A stretch of DNA of 17,394 nucleotides from Rickettsia typhi (GTDB lineage Bacteria; Pseudomonadota; Alphaproteobacteria; Rickettsiales; Rickettsiaceae), in the NCBI GenBank assembly GCA_945907105.1, contig CAMDSB010000024.1, forward strand, positions 1 through 17,394. Reading direction: 5' to 3'. Under the pieces are notes generated by a model. It saw nothing but the letters and a program-made list of their open reading frames with translations, was not told the DNA's origin and made no database searches. Position numbers and translations under genes: made by a program. Shown piece after piece: positions 8,690-17,253 of the stretch. The stretch's first letter is position 1; every line of letters begins with the position of its first letter.

Positions 8690-8694
8690 AGGAG
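8690..8694 (+). promoter_or_regulatory. ribosome-binding site of rpsB
   Basis: AGGAG stands 7 bases before the ATG at 8702 and six bases after the leader stem ends, so the stem could influence ribosome access. Confidence 0.75.
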
Positions 8695-8701
8695 ATATAT
8701 A

Positions 8702-9574
8702 ATGTCTAACTTGCCTAAAGTTAGCGTCGCTGATTTGCTAGACGCTGGTATCCATTTTGGTCACAAAACTTCACGCTGGAATCCTAAAATGGCTCCGTAT
8801 ATTTATGGCGTCAGAGATAAGGTTCATATTATTGACTTACAACAAACAGTACCCTTAATGCAAATCGGGCTGCAAAAAATTTATGAAACCGTAAAAAATA
8901 ACGGCAAAGTGCTATTTGTAAGTAGCAAGGTTCAGGCAACTGAATTGGTTGCTGAATATGCTGAGAAATGTGGTCAATTCTATGTTAATAATAGATGGCT
9001 TGGAGGTATGCTTACTAATTGGAGTACAATCTCAAAATCTATCAAGAAGCTTGATCACATAGAAAAAGTCCTTGAAGATGAAGAGCTGATGGCAACTTAT
9101 ACAAAGAAAGAAATTCTTGATTTTAGCCGAAAAAGAGGCAAATTATTAAAGTCACTATCTGGTATCAGAAAAATTGGCGGACGCCCAGATTTATTAGTTG
9201 TTATTGATACAAATAAAGAACATCTGGCTATTAGTGAAGCCGTAAAGCTTGGTGTACCGATTGTCGCAGTAGTTGATAGTAACTCTGACCCGGACAATAT
9301 CAATTACCCAATTCCTGGGAACGATGATGCTATTAGATCAATTAGATTATATTGTAGTCTTTTTGCTGATGCAGCCCTTGCTGGTATACAAGATGCTCTA
9401 GCTGATTCTGGAGCAGATGTTGGATTAACAAATAAAGTTACTAAAGAAAATAAGACTCTTGATGGAGTAACAAAATTAGAAAAAGCAGCTAAAGTTTCTA
9501 AGGCTAGACCAAAAGTTGAAGTGTCTGAAAAAAAACTTACAGCAACAACGCCTAAAAAAGAACCTAAAGCTTAA
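8702..9574 (+). CDS. rpsB: 30S ribosomal protein S2
   Basis: S2 is a small-subunit protein on the solvent side of the 30S head-body junction. The 290-residue product starts with [17 protein letters not shown] and contains [12 protein letters not shown] (25-36), [15 protein letters not shown] (93-107), [13 protein letters not shown] (157-169) and [13 protein letters not shown] (202-214). E. coli S2 has 241 residues. The extra 50 or so residues (about 240-290) form a lysine-rich, low-complexity tail, as seen in other alphaproteobacteria. It heads the rpsB-tsf pair, and tsf begins 27 bp later with its own Shine-Dalgarno. The folded leader upstream suggests control at the translational level. Confidence 0.98.
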   Translation: MSNLPKVSVADLLDAGIHFGHKTSRWNPKMAPYIYGVRDKVHIIDLQQTVPLMQIGLQKIYETVKNNGKVLFVSSKVQATELVAEYAEKCGQFYVNNRWLGGMLTNWSTISKSIKKLDHIEKVLEDEELMATYTKKEILDFSRKRGKLLKSLSGIRKIGGRPDLLVVIDTNKEHLAISEAVKLGVPIVAVVDSNSDPDNINYPIPGNDDAIRSIRLYCSLFADAALAGIQDALADSGADVGLTNKVTKENKTLDGVTKLEKAAKVSKARPKVEVSEKKLTATTPKKEPKA

Positions 9575-9601
9575 TTACAATTGAATTCATGGAGATGATA
9601 A

Positions 9602-10519
9602 ATGTCTATATCAGCATCACTAGTTAAAGAATTAAGAGAAAAAACCGGCGCTGGCATGATGGATTGCAAAAAGGCGCTAGTAGAAAAGAATGGCGATTTT
9701 GAAGCCGCAGTTGATTGGCTTCGGACTAAAGGCTTGGCTGCAGCTGCAAAAAAAGCTGACAGAGTTGCGGCGGAAGGCTTAACCGCCGTTTGTGTAAAAG
9801 GCACGCAAGGAGCAGCAATTGAAATTAATTCTGAAACAGATTTTGTATCAAGAAACGAAGTTTTTCAGAATTTGGTCAAAACAGTGGCACAGCTAGCAAT
9901 AGGTCTAGATAATATTGATTCACTAAAAGCAGCCAAAACTAAATCAGGAAATTCAGTTGAAGAAGAAATAGCAAATAACGTTGCAACAATTGGTGAAAAC
10001 CTGAGCTTACGCCGTATGCAAACTCTTTCTGTAAAAGATGGAGTAATCGCGTCCTATATACATAATAGTTCTGCTGAAAATATGGGTATGATTTCAGTAC
10101 TGGTTGCTCTAGAATCCACTGGGGATAAAACCAAGCTTATGGAAATGGGCAAACAAATTGCGATGCATGTTGCCGCCAGTAAGCCACAAACTCTTAATAA
10201 AGAGGGCGTAAGCCAAGATATGATTCAAAGAGAAAAGGACATATTTACAGAGCAATCGAGAGCTTCTGGTAAACCAGATAATATCATAGAGAAAATGATC
10301 GAAGGTAGAATTCGTAAATTCTTAGAAGAAATAGTTCTATTGGATCAAATTTTTGTTATTGATGGTAAAACTAAGATTTCTGATGTTGTTGCTGCACTAG
10401 CAAAAGAACTTGGAACTTCAGTTGAATTAAAATCATATGTCAGATTTGAAAGAGGCGAAGGTATAGAGAAAGAAGAAAAAAACTTTGCTGATGAAGTGGC
10501 AGCAGTAGTTGGGCACTAA
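9602..10519 (+). CDS. tsf: elongation factor Ts
   Basis: EF-Ts is the nucleotide exchange factor that reloads EF-Tu with GTP. The 305-residue product opens with [22 protein letters not shown], carrying the EF-Ts N-terminal signature, and has the TDFVSRN motif (79-85) whose Asp-Phe enters the EF-Tu Mg site. The second core subdomain carries HVAASKP (about 184-190). The length is typical. GGAG (9591-9594) lies 7 bases before the ATG. In many bacteria pyrH and frr follow tsf; here they do not, and after a 205-bp gap an exporter operon begins. Confidence 0.98.
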   Translation: MSISASLVKELREKTGAGMMDCKKALVEKNGDFEAAVDWLRTKGLAAAAKKADRVAAEGLTAVCVKGTQGAAIEINSETDFVSRNEVFQNLVKTVAQLAIGLDNIDSLKAAKTKSGNSVEEEIANNVATIGENLSLRRMQTLSVKDGVIASYIHNSSAENMGMISVLVALESTGDKTKLMEMGKQIAMHVAASKPQTLNKEGVSQDMIQREKDIFTEQSRASGKPDNIIEKMIEGRIRKFLEEIVLLDQIFVIDGKTKISDVVAALAKELGTSVELKSYVRFERGEGIEKEEKNFADEVAAVVGH

Positions 10520-10548
10520 TTTATATTCAATTTTTTACTAAAAACCTG

Positions 10549-10596
10549 TCTTCATAAATTTATTATGTATAATTTCTACCTAATATTTTATGAAGA
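10549..10596 (+). repeat. long inverted repeat after tsf
   Basis: TCTTCATAAA (10549-10558) pairs perfectly with TTTATGAAGA (10587-10596). Outside it AACC (10543-10546) can pair with GGTT (10600-10603) across a small bulge. The loop holds a second palindrome, ATTAT-GT-ATAAT (10562-10573). It lies 30 bases after the tsf stop and could end or protect the tsf transcript, but no T-run follows, so it is not a standard intrinsic terminator. It could also be a remnant of a palindromic repeat of the kind scattered in rickettsial genomes. Confidence 0.5.
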
Positions 10597-10697
10597 TTGG
10601 GTTCTACGATTATAACAAATTTAAAAAAGAATTGGCCACGCCATTGCTCAAAATCAGTATGAATAAGTTGCAAAAATTGTTGAAGATAGACAAATAA
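10590..10697 (+). CDS. possible 35-residue small protein or gene remnant
   Basis: An open frame starts at an ATG inside the 3' arm of the inverted repeat (10590) and ends at TAA (10697). The peptide begins MKIGFYDYNKFKKEL and ends NKLQKLLKIDK, with lysine spaced among leucine and isoleucine in an amphipathic pattern. I do not recognise it. There is no Shine-Dalgarno before it, and a frame of 35 codons is not improbable by chance. If translated, its start codon would be hidden in the stem. A decayed gene end is equally possible. The rest of the 10520-10724 gap shows nothing else coding. Confidence 0.15.
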   Translation: MKIGFYDYNKFKKELATPLLKISMNKLQKLLKIDK

Positions 10698-10709
10698 AGA
10701 CTGTAAAAT
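10680..10709 (+). promoter_or_regulatory. possible promoter of the wzm-wzt operon
   Basis: TTGAAG (10680-10685) and TAAAAT (10704-10709) are separated by 18 bases. Transcription would begin around 10716, about 9 bases before the permease ATG, which has no clear Shine-Dalgarno. Box matches are 4 and 5 of 6. Confidence 0.3.
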
Positions 10710-10724
10710 TATTAATATAACGTT

Positions 10725-11516
10725 ATGAGTCATAAAAAATTAAGTATGCTAAATGCGGCTATAAAGCACTTTGACTTGTACTATTTTTTGTCCAAGCAAG
10801 ATTTGCAAAACAGATTTAGGCGATCCTATCTCGGAATTGGATGGTTAGTAGTACAGCAATTGATGTTTGCTTTAATTGCCAGCGTAGTGTGGTCAAGAAT
10901 GTTTGCTGTTGATACCTCTACATTCATTCCATTTTTGGTTGTAGGTATTGCGATTTGGGGATTCATTGTCGCCTCCATGGTCGAAAGCTGCAGTATTTTT
11001 ACCCAGGCACGTGGGTATATAAAGCAGTTTCCTCTACCTCAATCAGTATTTATTTTTCGCTCATTACTCACAAACGCATATTACCTTATGATCGGCTTAA
11101 TAACAGCTTTGGTTGTCTTTATTGCTTTTAACAAATTTAGCATCTTTGGAATACTATATGCTATTCCTGGGTTACTGATTTTGTTAGCTTATTTCTACGC
11201 GGCAAGTGGTACCATGGCCTATCTAGGACTGCGTTACCGAGATTTTCAACACGCATTGACAGGACTTTTTTCATTGTTGTTTATTGTCACCCCAGTAATA
11301 TTTCCCCCGGAAATTTTAATAAAAAAGGGAATTAGTATAGTTGTTTACATGAATCCTTTTGCTTCCCTAATTGAAGTCGTAAGATATCCAATTATTAATG
11401 CAGGATTTGCCGGGTTAACTCAATATGCCATAGCTATTGGTTTTACAAGCTTCTTGCTTATTTTTCAAATTATTCTAGCAAAAAGATGGGGGCGGCTTGT
11501 GCCGTTTTGGGTATGA
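10725..11516 (+). CDS. wzm: ABC-2 type polysaccharide export permease (Wzm/RfbA family)
   Basis: This 263-residue protein is the membrane half of an ABC-2 exporter that moves undecaprenyl-linked O-antigen or similar polysaccharide across the inner membrane. It shows the family N-terminal amphipathic segment FLSKQDLQNRFRRSYLGIGW (21-40). Membrane stretches follow at about 41-60, 68-88, 113-135, 140-163, 175-195 and 233-252, with the typical YMNPFASLIEVVR (208-220) between the last two. The stop overlaps the start of the ATPase gene (ATGA), so the two subunits are translationally coupled. No glycosyltransferases lie in the window, so the exported glycan must be made from genes elsewhere. The symbol is assigned by family; rfbA is used in some genomes. 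Confidence 0.9.
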   Translation: MSHKKLSMLNAAIKHFDLYYFLSKQDLQNRFRRSYLGIGWLVVQQLMFALIASVVWSRMFAVDTSTFIPFLVVGIAIWGFIVASMVESCSIFTQARGYIKQFPLPQSVFIFRSLLTNAYYLMIGLITALVVFIAFNKFSIFGILYAIPGLLILLAYFYAASGTMAYLGLRYRDFQHALTGLFSLLFIVTPVIFPPEILIKKGISIVVYMNPFASLIEVVRYPIINAGFAGLTQYAIAIGFTSFLLIFQIILAKRWGRLVPFWV

Positions 11517-12262
11517 ACGCAGTTGAATTACATAGTGTAGAAGTAGATTATTATCTGGATAGTGACGATGCATATAGCATTAAAAATGCGTTATTAAATT
11601 TTTATGCCAAGGCACAAAGACCTACTGCTAAAACTTTCAGAGCCTTAGATAAATTATCTTTTTCTGTAAAAAAGGGTGAAAAATTAGGAATCATAGGATT
11701 AAATGGGGCTGGTAAAACAACATTGCTTAGAACAATAGCTGGTATTTTTCACCCCTCAAAAGGCAAAGTAGTAGTTGATGGTAGGGTATCACCATTGCTT
11801 GATTTCCATACAGGATTTGAAGATCATTTAACTGGTATTGAAAACATTATGATAAGACTAATGTTTCTTGGTATAAGCAAAGCCGAAGCAGAAAAAAAAA
11901 TACCTGAAATAATTGAATTTTCTGAGTTAGGTGATTTTATCCATCAGCCTATCAGAACCTATTCTACAGGAATGAATCTTAGACTGGCTTTTGCCACTTC
12001 TACATCAATCGAACCAGAGATTTTAGTAGCCGATGAAGTAATGGGTACAGGTGATGCACAATTTGCAGCGAAAGCAAAAAAAAGACTAGAGGAGTTTTTA
12101 TCTCGAGATTGCACTCTGATTTTAAGCTCACATTCCATGGAGCTAGTTCGCGATTTTTGTAAACGAATCATTTGGTTGCAGCATGGCAAAATAGTTGCTG
12201 ATGGACCTACAGCTGAAGTAATAGAAAAATACGAAAGAAATATTCTAGGGTTTAGTATATAA
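11513..12262 (+). CDS. wzt: polysaccharide export ABC transporter ATPase (Wzt/RfbE family)
   Basis: This is the ATPase partner of the preceding permease. The 249-residue protein has Walker A GLNGAGKTT (62-70), the signature YSTGMNLRLAF (150-160), Walker B ILVADEV (170-176) and the switch His in LSSHS (H207). Residues 40-53 carry the TFRALDKLSFSV lead-in of the Wzt/TagH group. The frame is open from an ATG at 11486, but the ATG at 11513 overlaps the permease stop as ATGA and starts the family-like MNAVELHSVEVDYY, so it is preferred. The protein ends right after the nucleotide-binding domain. It lacks the C-terminal carbohydrate-binding domain of E. coli O8/O9a Wzt, which argues against export gated by a recognised chain-end modification. 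Confidence 0.92.
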   Translation: MNAVELHSVEVDYYLDSDDAYSIKNALLNFYAKAQRPTAKTFRALDKLSFSVKKGEKLGIIGLNGAGKTTLLRTIAGIFHPSKGKVVVDGRVSPLLDFHTGFEDHLTGIENIMIRLMFLGISKAEAEKKIPEIIEFSELGDFIHQPIRTYSTGMNLRLAFATSTSIEPEILVADEVMGTGDAQFAAKAKKRLEEFLSRDCTLILSSHSMELVRDFCKRIIWLQHGKIVADGPTAEVIEKYERNILGFSI

Positions 12263-12319
12263 ATTTACTGTATTATTTTATAAAAACTCAATCACCCTGC
12301 ATAACAATTTTAAGGCAAT

Positions 12320-15300
12320 TTATTGTGATAATTCTCGTAAATCTTTTTCTTCAAGATAAAAACAAGCTGGCATATTAACCTTGGCCACAAAATCTCCTTC
12401 AGCACGGACGAACAGGTTAATCAAGCTATTATTCTTAGTTTTGTTAATCTTTTGCTGCAAAACACTTAGTATAAACTCAAGCTCATCTTTGTTTTCGGGA
12501 TAAAGGTTAATTTCATGGCAAACTCCCTGCAACTCGGAATCAATAGTGGCAAAACGACTAGCAGTCAAACGTAAGCCTCCTTTATCTTTAAGGACATCGC
12601 AAGTTACTACAACTTGTTCTTTGACATTGATTAGATTAGCATAATTTTTGAAGACATCATCATTGTAAATTGTAACTTCAAAAATACCATCTGGATCTGA
12701 TAATATTAGAGTTACAAATCTGCCTCTTTGAGACATACGAGCATCTTTTTTGGTGATTACACCCGCTAATTTGTATTGATAAGATCCTTCTGGCAAAGCT
12801 TCTTTTATATAGTTAGAATTTTTAATACCGCATTTTTCTAGCGAATCCATTACACCAGATAAAGGGTGGTTTTTCAAAAATAGACCTAATACATCAAATT
12901 CGAAAAATGCCATATCAGCACTAGGAAACTCATCCGCACTCACTAGCACATCGGAACTAACAGCCTCAACCGAAATAAGACTAAATTGATTAGATTTTTG
13001 CTCTAGATGGTATGATGCACAATATGCAAGAATTTTAGGAACACTTTGGATCAAAGCATTGCGATTAGAATGTAATTTATCAAAACAACCAGCTTTAACA
13101 ATATTTTCCAGTAACCGCCTATTAATTATTTTTGGATCAATCCTTTCTGCAAAATCTATTATTGACTTAAAATCTCCATTATTTGATCTTTCTTGTACAA
13201 CCATTTTACCAAAAGTGCTCGTTACATTTTTAATTGCTCCAAAGGCAAAGATTATAGCTCTTTCTTCTCCATTATACTCAATACTAAATAAACCATCAGA
13301 CTTATTAATATCTGGCGAGATTACTTTAATATGAAACATTTTTGCTTCCTGCAAAAATATGCTCATTTTATCACTGTTATCAATATCTAAATTCAATGAA
13401 GCTACTAAAAATTCAGTGGGGAAATTAGCTTTTAAATAAGCAGTTTGATAAGAAATAACACCATATGCTGAAGCATGAGCTTTATTGAAACCATAACCGG
13501 CAAACTTTGCTACTGTGGTAAAGATTGATTTAGCCTGGTTGGCAGCGACATTGTTGCTAACAGCGCCACTGACAAAAATCTCTTCTTGCGCATCCATTTC
13601 ACTTTTAACTTTTTTACCCATCGCACGACGAAGTAAATCAGCTGATCCTAAGCTATATCCAGCAAGAACCCTAGCAATTTCCATCACTTGCTCTTGATAT
13701 ACTATTACTCCATAAGTAAATTTCAATATAGGCTCCAGCAACGGATGCAAATAATCTACTTCTTGAAGCCCATGCTTACAAGCAATAAAAGTTGGTATAT
13801 TATCCATAGGTCCAGGACGATATAGAGCACCTAGTGCAATTATATCATGAATATTATCTGGCCCAAGCTTTCTAAGAGCATTTTTCATTCCTACACTTTC
13901 AAACTGGAATACTCCAGTGCTTAAACCATGAGCCAGCATTTCATAAGTTGCTTTATCATCATATGGAAGAGTATCAATATCAATTTTAATGCCTCTGTTT
14001 TCAAGTAAACCAAGGGTTTTGGTAATTACCGTAAGAGTCTGTAGTCCCAGAAGGTCAATTTTTACAAGTCCAGCTGCTTCAGCATATTTCATTGAATATT
14101 GCACCACTAGCATATCAGAATTAATATCCTTATAAACTGGAACTATTTTTGTAAGATCCTGATTTGCTATAACAATACCAGCAGCATGAGTTGATGAGTG
14201 CCTATGTAATCCTTCCAAGACCAGAGAGGTAGATAATACTTGTTTTATTAACTCATTATCACCCTCAATAGTATATAAACCGTTACCAGCAGCCGCTGCT
14301 TTAAGCTCAGCCACATCATCAATTGCTTGACTTAAAGTAACTGGGTTAACAGCATTAAATGGTACCAATTCGGTTAAATATTCCGCGGTTCTGTAATTTA
14401 AGCCAAGGACTCTTGAGACATCCTTAATTACCGCTTTCGCCTGCATTTTACCAAAGGTAATTATTTGTCCAACTCTTTCATCTCCATATTTAGAGCGAAC
14501 ATATGAAATTACTTCCTCCCTTCTCTCCTGACAAAAATCGATATCAAAATCTGGCATAGAGATTCTCTCGGGATTAAGAAATCTCTCAAAAAGTAGACCA
14601 AATTTGATAGGATCCAAGTCTGTAATCTGTAACAGCCAAGCTACAACTGATCCAGCCCCGGATCCTCTACCAGGCCCAACTGCAATACCATTTGCTTTAC
14701 TCCATTTAATAAAGTCAGAAACTATTAGAAAATATCCGGAAAAGTTCATTGTACAAATAATATTAAGCTCATACTCAAGTCGTTGTATATATTGCTGCTT
14801 TATTTCTTCTTGCTCACTAAGGTCAATTTTTTCCTTAATAAATTTCTGATTTAGCCTAAACTCTAACCCATCGCTCACATGCCTACGTAACAGTTCCTCT
14901 TCCGACAATGTTCCATCAGAAAAATTCGGTAAACACGGTGGGCGAGTTTCTGCCATAACATAACAACGAGTTGCTAAATGCACCGTATTTTCGATTGCTT
15001 CTGGTAGATCTTTAAATAATTCCACCATTTCATCAACGCTTTTAAAATAGCATTGGTTGCTAACACGTTTACGCTTTTGTTCTTCACGCACAACTGATTG
15101 AGAAATGCATAGTAACACATCATGAGCTTCATGCATTGATATGTCTGTAAACACTACGTGATTTGTTGCTAATAAAGGAATTTCAAGCTGACTTGCTATC
15201 TTAAGGTACTCTGATTCAATTTGTTTCTCTTTTGCATAACCATGGCGCATTATTTCAAAGTAAAATCGATCTCCAAATATCTCTTTTAGTTTTTTAGCAG

Positions 15301-15778
15301 CATAAACCGCCGCTTCTCTAGAATTTTCCAATAACAATCTACCTATGACGCCATCAGCATAAGCCGATAAAACAATCAATCCATCACTATGCTCGGACAA
15401 ATCTGCAAATGTAATATGATTGCAAATTGATCGATCATTCTTGGTATATATAAAACTTGCAAGTTGTAGTAAATTGAGATAACCCTTCTTATCTTTGGCA
15501 ATGAGCAAAAGCTCAGCAAAATCCTTTTTACCTTTATTGCTAAAAAGGATGTTTAGTATTATTCCGTGAATCGGTTGAATTTTTGACTCCACTGCTGCCA
15601 TAGCAAATTCTAGAGATGCAAATAAATTATTCCTATCTGCTAGACAAACACTTGTCATTTTATTACTCGCTGTAAGCCTAATTATGTCGTCAATTTTTAG
15701 AGAACTCTCAAGCAACGAATATGAACTCTGAGTTCTAAAATGAATATATTTGAGATTTTCAGACAAGTTAGTTTCCAC
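12320..15778 (-). CDS. dnaE: DNA polymerase III alpha subunit
   Basis: DnaE is the replicative polymerase. The 1152-residue protein is close to E. coli length (1160). Seen are an N-terminal PHP domain (about 11-280), the polymerase core with [10 protein letters not shown] (368-377) and DFDID (410-414) holding two catalytic aspartates, and the third at D575 in [13 protein letters not shown]. Also present are LYRPGPMD (652-659), [12 protein letters not shown] (761-772), a likely clamp-binding QFSLI (931-935) and an OB fold (about 1002-1080). The PHP metal motif is degenerate: HFRTQSS (13-19) has Gln where active PHP domains carry the second His, so PHP proofreading is unlikely. The start is GTG at 15778, overlapping the ugd stop by 11 bp; a TTG four codons later (at 15766), preceded by GGAAA, is an alternative. 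Confidence 0.97.
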   Translation of the reverse strand: METNLSENLKYIHFRTQSSYSLLESSLKIDDIIRLTASNKMTSVCLADRNNLFASLEFAMAAVESKIQPIHGIILNILFSNKGKKDFAELLLIAKDKKGYLNLLQLASFIYTKNDRSICNHITFADLSEHSDGLIVLSAYADGVIGRLLLENSREAAVYAAKKLKEIFGDRFYFEIMRHGYAKEKQIESEYLKIASQLEIPLLATNHVVFTDISMHEAHDVLLCISQSVVREEQKRKRVSNQCYFKSVDEMVELFKDLPEAIENTVHLATRCYVMAETRPPCLPNFSDGTLSEEELLRRHVSDGLEFRLNQKFIKEKIDLSEQEEIKQQYIQRLEYELNIICTMNFSGYFLIVSDFIKWSKANGIAVGPGRGSGAGSVVAWLLQITDLDPIKFGLLFERFLNPERISMPDFDIDFCQERREEVISYVRSKYGDERVGQIITFGKMQAKAVIKDVSRVLGLNYRTAEYLTELVPFNAVNPVTLSQAIDDVAELKAAAAGNGLYTIEGDNELIKQVLSTSLVLEGLHRHSSTHAAGIVIANQDLTKIVPVYKDINSDMLVVQYSMKYAEAAGLVKIDLLGLQTLTVITKTLGLLENRGIKIDIDTLPYDDKATYEMLAHGLSTGVFQFESVGMKNALRKLGPDNIHDIIALGALYRPGPMDNIPTFIACKHGLQEVDYLHPLLEPILKFTYGVIVYQEQVMEIARVLAGYSLGSADLLRRAMGKKVKSEMDAQEEIFVSGAVSNNVAANQAKSIFTTVAKFAGYGFNKAHASAYGVISYQTAYLKANFPTEFLVASLNLDIDNSDKMSIFLQEAKMFHIKVISPDINKSDGLFSIEYNGEERAIIFAFGAIKNVTSTFGKMVVQERSNNGDFKSIIDFAERIDPKIINRRLLENIVKAGCFDKLHSNRNALIQSVPKILAYCASYHLEQKSNQFSLISVEAVSSDVLVSADEFPSADMAFFEFDVLGLFLKNHPLSGVMDSLEKCGIKNSNYIKEALPEGSYQYKLAGVITKKDARMSQRGRFVTLILSDPDGIFEVTIYNDDVFKNYANLINVKEQVVVTCDVLKDKGGLRLTASRFATIDSELQGVCHEINLYPENKDELEFILSVLQQKINKTKNNSLINLFVRAEGDFVAKVNMPACFYLEEKDLRELSQ

Positions 15779-17072
15779 TTTTCCGGCCTACTGAATAGTA
15801 TTTAAAACCATTTCTCTCTAACTCATTGGCATCTAAAATATTACGCAAATCTATAATTATTGGAAACTTTAGCAAAGCTTTTACTTTAATCAGGTCCATT
15901 GCCTTAAACTCTTCCCACTCAGTAGCAATAATAATTGCATCAGCCTGCTTTATTGCCTCCATCATAGAATGTGCACATTCTAATTTTTTAAAATATTTCG
16001 GCACATTTACCATCCCTTCTGGGTCATAGGCCACAACGCGTACATCAAATTCCTGTAACTTATGAATCAAATCTACTGCTGGACTGCTTCTTAGGTCATC
16101 TGTTCCAGCTTTATAAGTCAAGCCAAGTATAGCTAATTTCTTACCAGTAATAGTTCCTCCAATGGCTGCAATGATTTTTTTAATCATGGCATTGGGTCTA
16201 TTACTATTAGCTTGAATTACCGCGTCTAGTACTAGAAAATCAGAATCCACTTTTTGAGACAGCTTTTGTAACGCAAGAATATCTTTTGGGAAACATGACC
16301 CTCCAAATCCAGGCCCAGCTTTTAAGAAGCTTTCGCCTATTCTTTTATCTAGCCCAACTCCTCTTGCAAGCGTCTTGATATCCGCCCCCACGACTTCACA
16401 TAAATCAGCCATTTCATTAATAAAGGCAATTTTATTTGCCAAAAATGTATTAGATGCATATTTAATAAGTTCAGAGGTCGTTAAATCCGTTTCAACAATG
16501 GCGATTCCCTCATTTATCATAGGTGCATAAACTGCGTGCATAGTATCCAAAGCCTCAAGTGATGAGGTCCCTATAACTATTCTATCTGGGTGCAAAAAAT
16601 CATTAATAGCACATCCTTCACGCAAAAACTCGGGATTGGAAACTACTACATTACTAAAACCATTATTAATAATAAATGCCTGTATTGCCGAGCAAGTCCC
16701 CGGAGGTACAGTTGATTTTATCACAATAACACAATGGGGATCCACATGCTTGCAAACTTCAGCGACAGCAGCAAAGATACCGCTTAGATCAGCATCACCA
16801 TCATTTTTAGGGGGAGTACCAACAGTAATAAATACACACTCGGAGTCTTTTATTAAACTATCATATCCATGTACAAAACTTAAACACTCTGTATTAGCAT
16901 ATTTATCAATATATTCATCAAGCCCTGGTTCAAAAATTGGTGTTTTTTTACCTTTAAGCATTTGTATCTTATCTTTATCAAGATCAAGACATATTACATC
17001 ATGCCCCACATGACTCATCATCACACCCGATACAAGACCAACATAGCCCGTTCCAACAAAAGTTATTCGCAT
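15768..17072 (-). CDS. ugd: UDP-glucose 6-dehydrogenase
   Basis: Ugd oxidises UDP-glucose to UDP-glucuronate with two NAD, giving a precursor for surface polysaccharides. The 434-residue protein has the N-terminal Rossmann motif [12 protein letters not shown] (5-16), FITVGTPP (81-88), NPEFLREG (146-153), a conserved lysine in ELIKYASN (K204) and the catalytic cysteine in [12 protein letters not shown] (C260). The C-terminal UDP-binding domain has [17 protein letters not shown] (316-332). Length is normal. There is no Shine-Dalgarno before the ATG at 17072, and a TACAAT lies only 9 bases before the start, so a very short leader is possible. It overlaps dnaE, and its product fits the polysaccharide exporter encoded about 4 kb away. 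Confidence 0.97.
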   Translation of the reverse strand: MRITFVGTGYVGLVSGVMMSHVGHDVICLDLDKDKIQMLKGKKTPIFEPGLDEYIDKYANTECLSFVHGYDSLIKDSECVFITVGTPPKNDGDADLSGIFAAVAEVCKHVDPHCVIVIKSTVPPGTCSAIQAFIINNGFSNVVVSNPEFLREGCAINDFLHPDRIVIGTSSLEALDTMHAVYAPMINEGIAIVETDLTTSELIKYASNTFLANKIAFINEMADLCEVVGADIKTLARGVGLDKRIGESFLKAGPGFGGSCFPKDILALQKLSQKVDSDFLVLDAVIQANSNRPNAMIKKIIAAIGGTITGKKLAILGLTYKAGTDDLRSSPAVDLIHKLQEFDVRVVAYDPEGMVNVPKYFKKLECAHSMMEAIKQADAIIIATEWEEFKAMDLIKVKALLKFPIIIDLRNILDANELERNGFKYYSVGRKSGN

Positions 17073-17110
17073 AAGAATTGATTGTAGTTTAAGTCGTTAC
17101 AGATTAACTT

Positions 17111-17164
17111 AAAAACAAAAAAAGTAAAATTAAAACTCCAAATATTATTAGTATTTCTACTTTT
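17111..17164 (-). terminator. weak AT-rich hairpin with T-run in the gap before ugd
   Basis: On the minus strand AAAAGTA (17164-17158) can pair with TACTTTT (17126-17120), with an inner AAATA/TATTT pair. It is followed by TTT, G and TTTTT. It lies about 90 bases past the stop of the beta-barrel gene and upstream of ugd, the right place for a terminator, but the stem has only one G-C pair per arm and a long loop. The rest of the 17073-17253 gap shows only a loose GGTATC/GATACC pair. Confidence 0.25.
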
Positions 17165-17253
17165 AAAGCCCACGCTCGAATCTAAAAACGGGTATCATTG
17201 ATATAGGTAGTGTCGCAAATTTTTCTAATCTAGTTTTTGGATACCATTATACT

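Noticed and set aside
10595..10680. tRNA-like sequence near GGGTTCTACGATT after tsf
   Set aside because: No matching T-stem, acceptor stem or anticodon arm can be drawn around it.
11486..11512. Earlier ATG start for the Wzt-type ATPase
   Set aside because: It would overlap the permease by 31 bp without gain; the ATG at 11513 makes a classical ATGA junction and begins at the conserved part.
12263..12319. Bidirectional terminator between wzt and dnaE
   Set aside because: Only a TTTTATAAAA palindrome and a 5-bp ACAAT/ATTGT pair are present; neither gives a credible hairpin with a T-run.
16636..17013. 125-codon open frame on the + strand opposite ugd
   Set aside because: It is an antisense shadow of a well-conserved gene, with no recognisable protein features and no ribosome-binding site.
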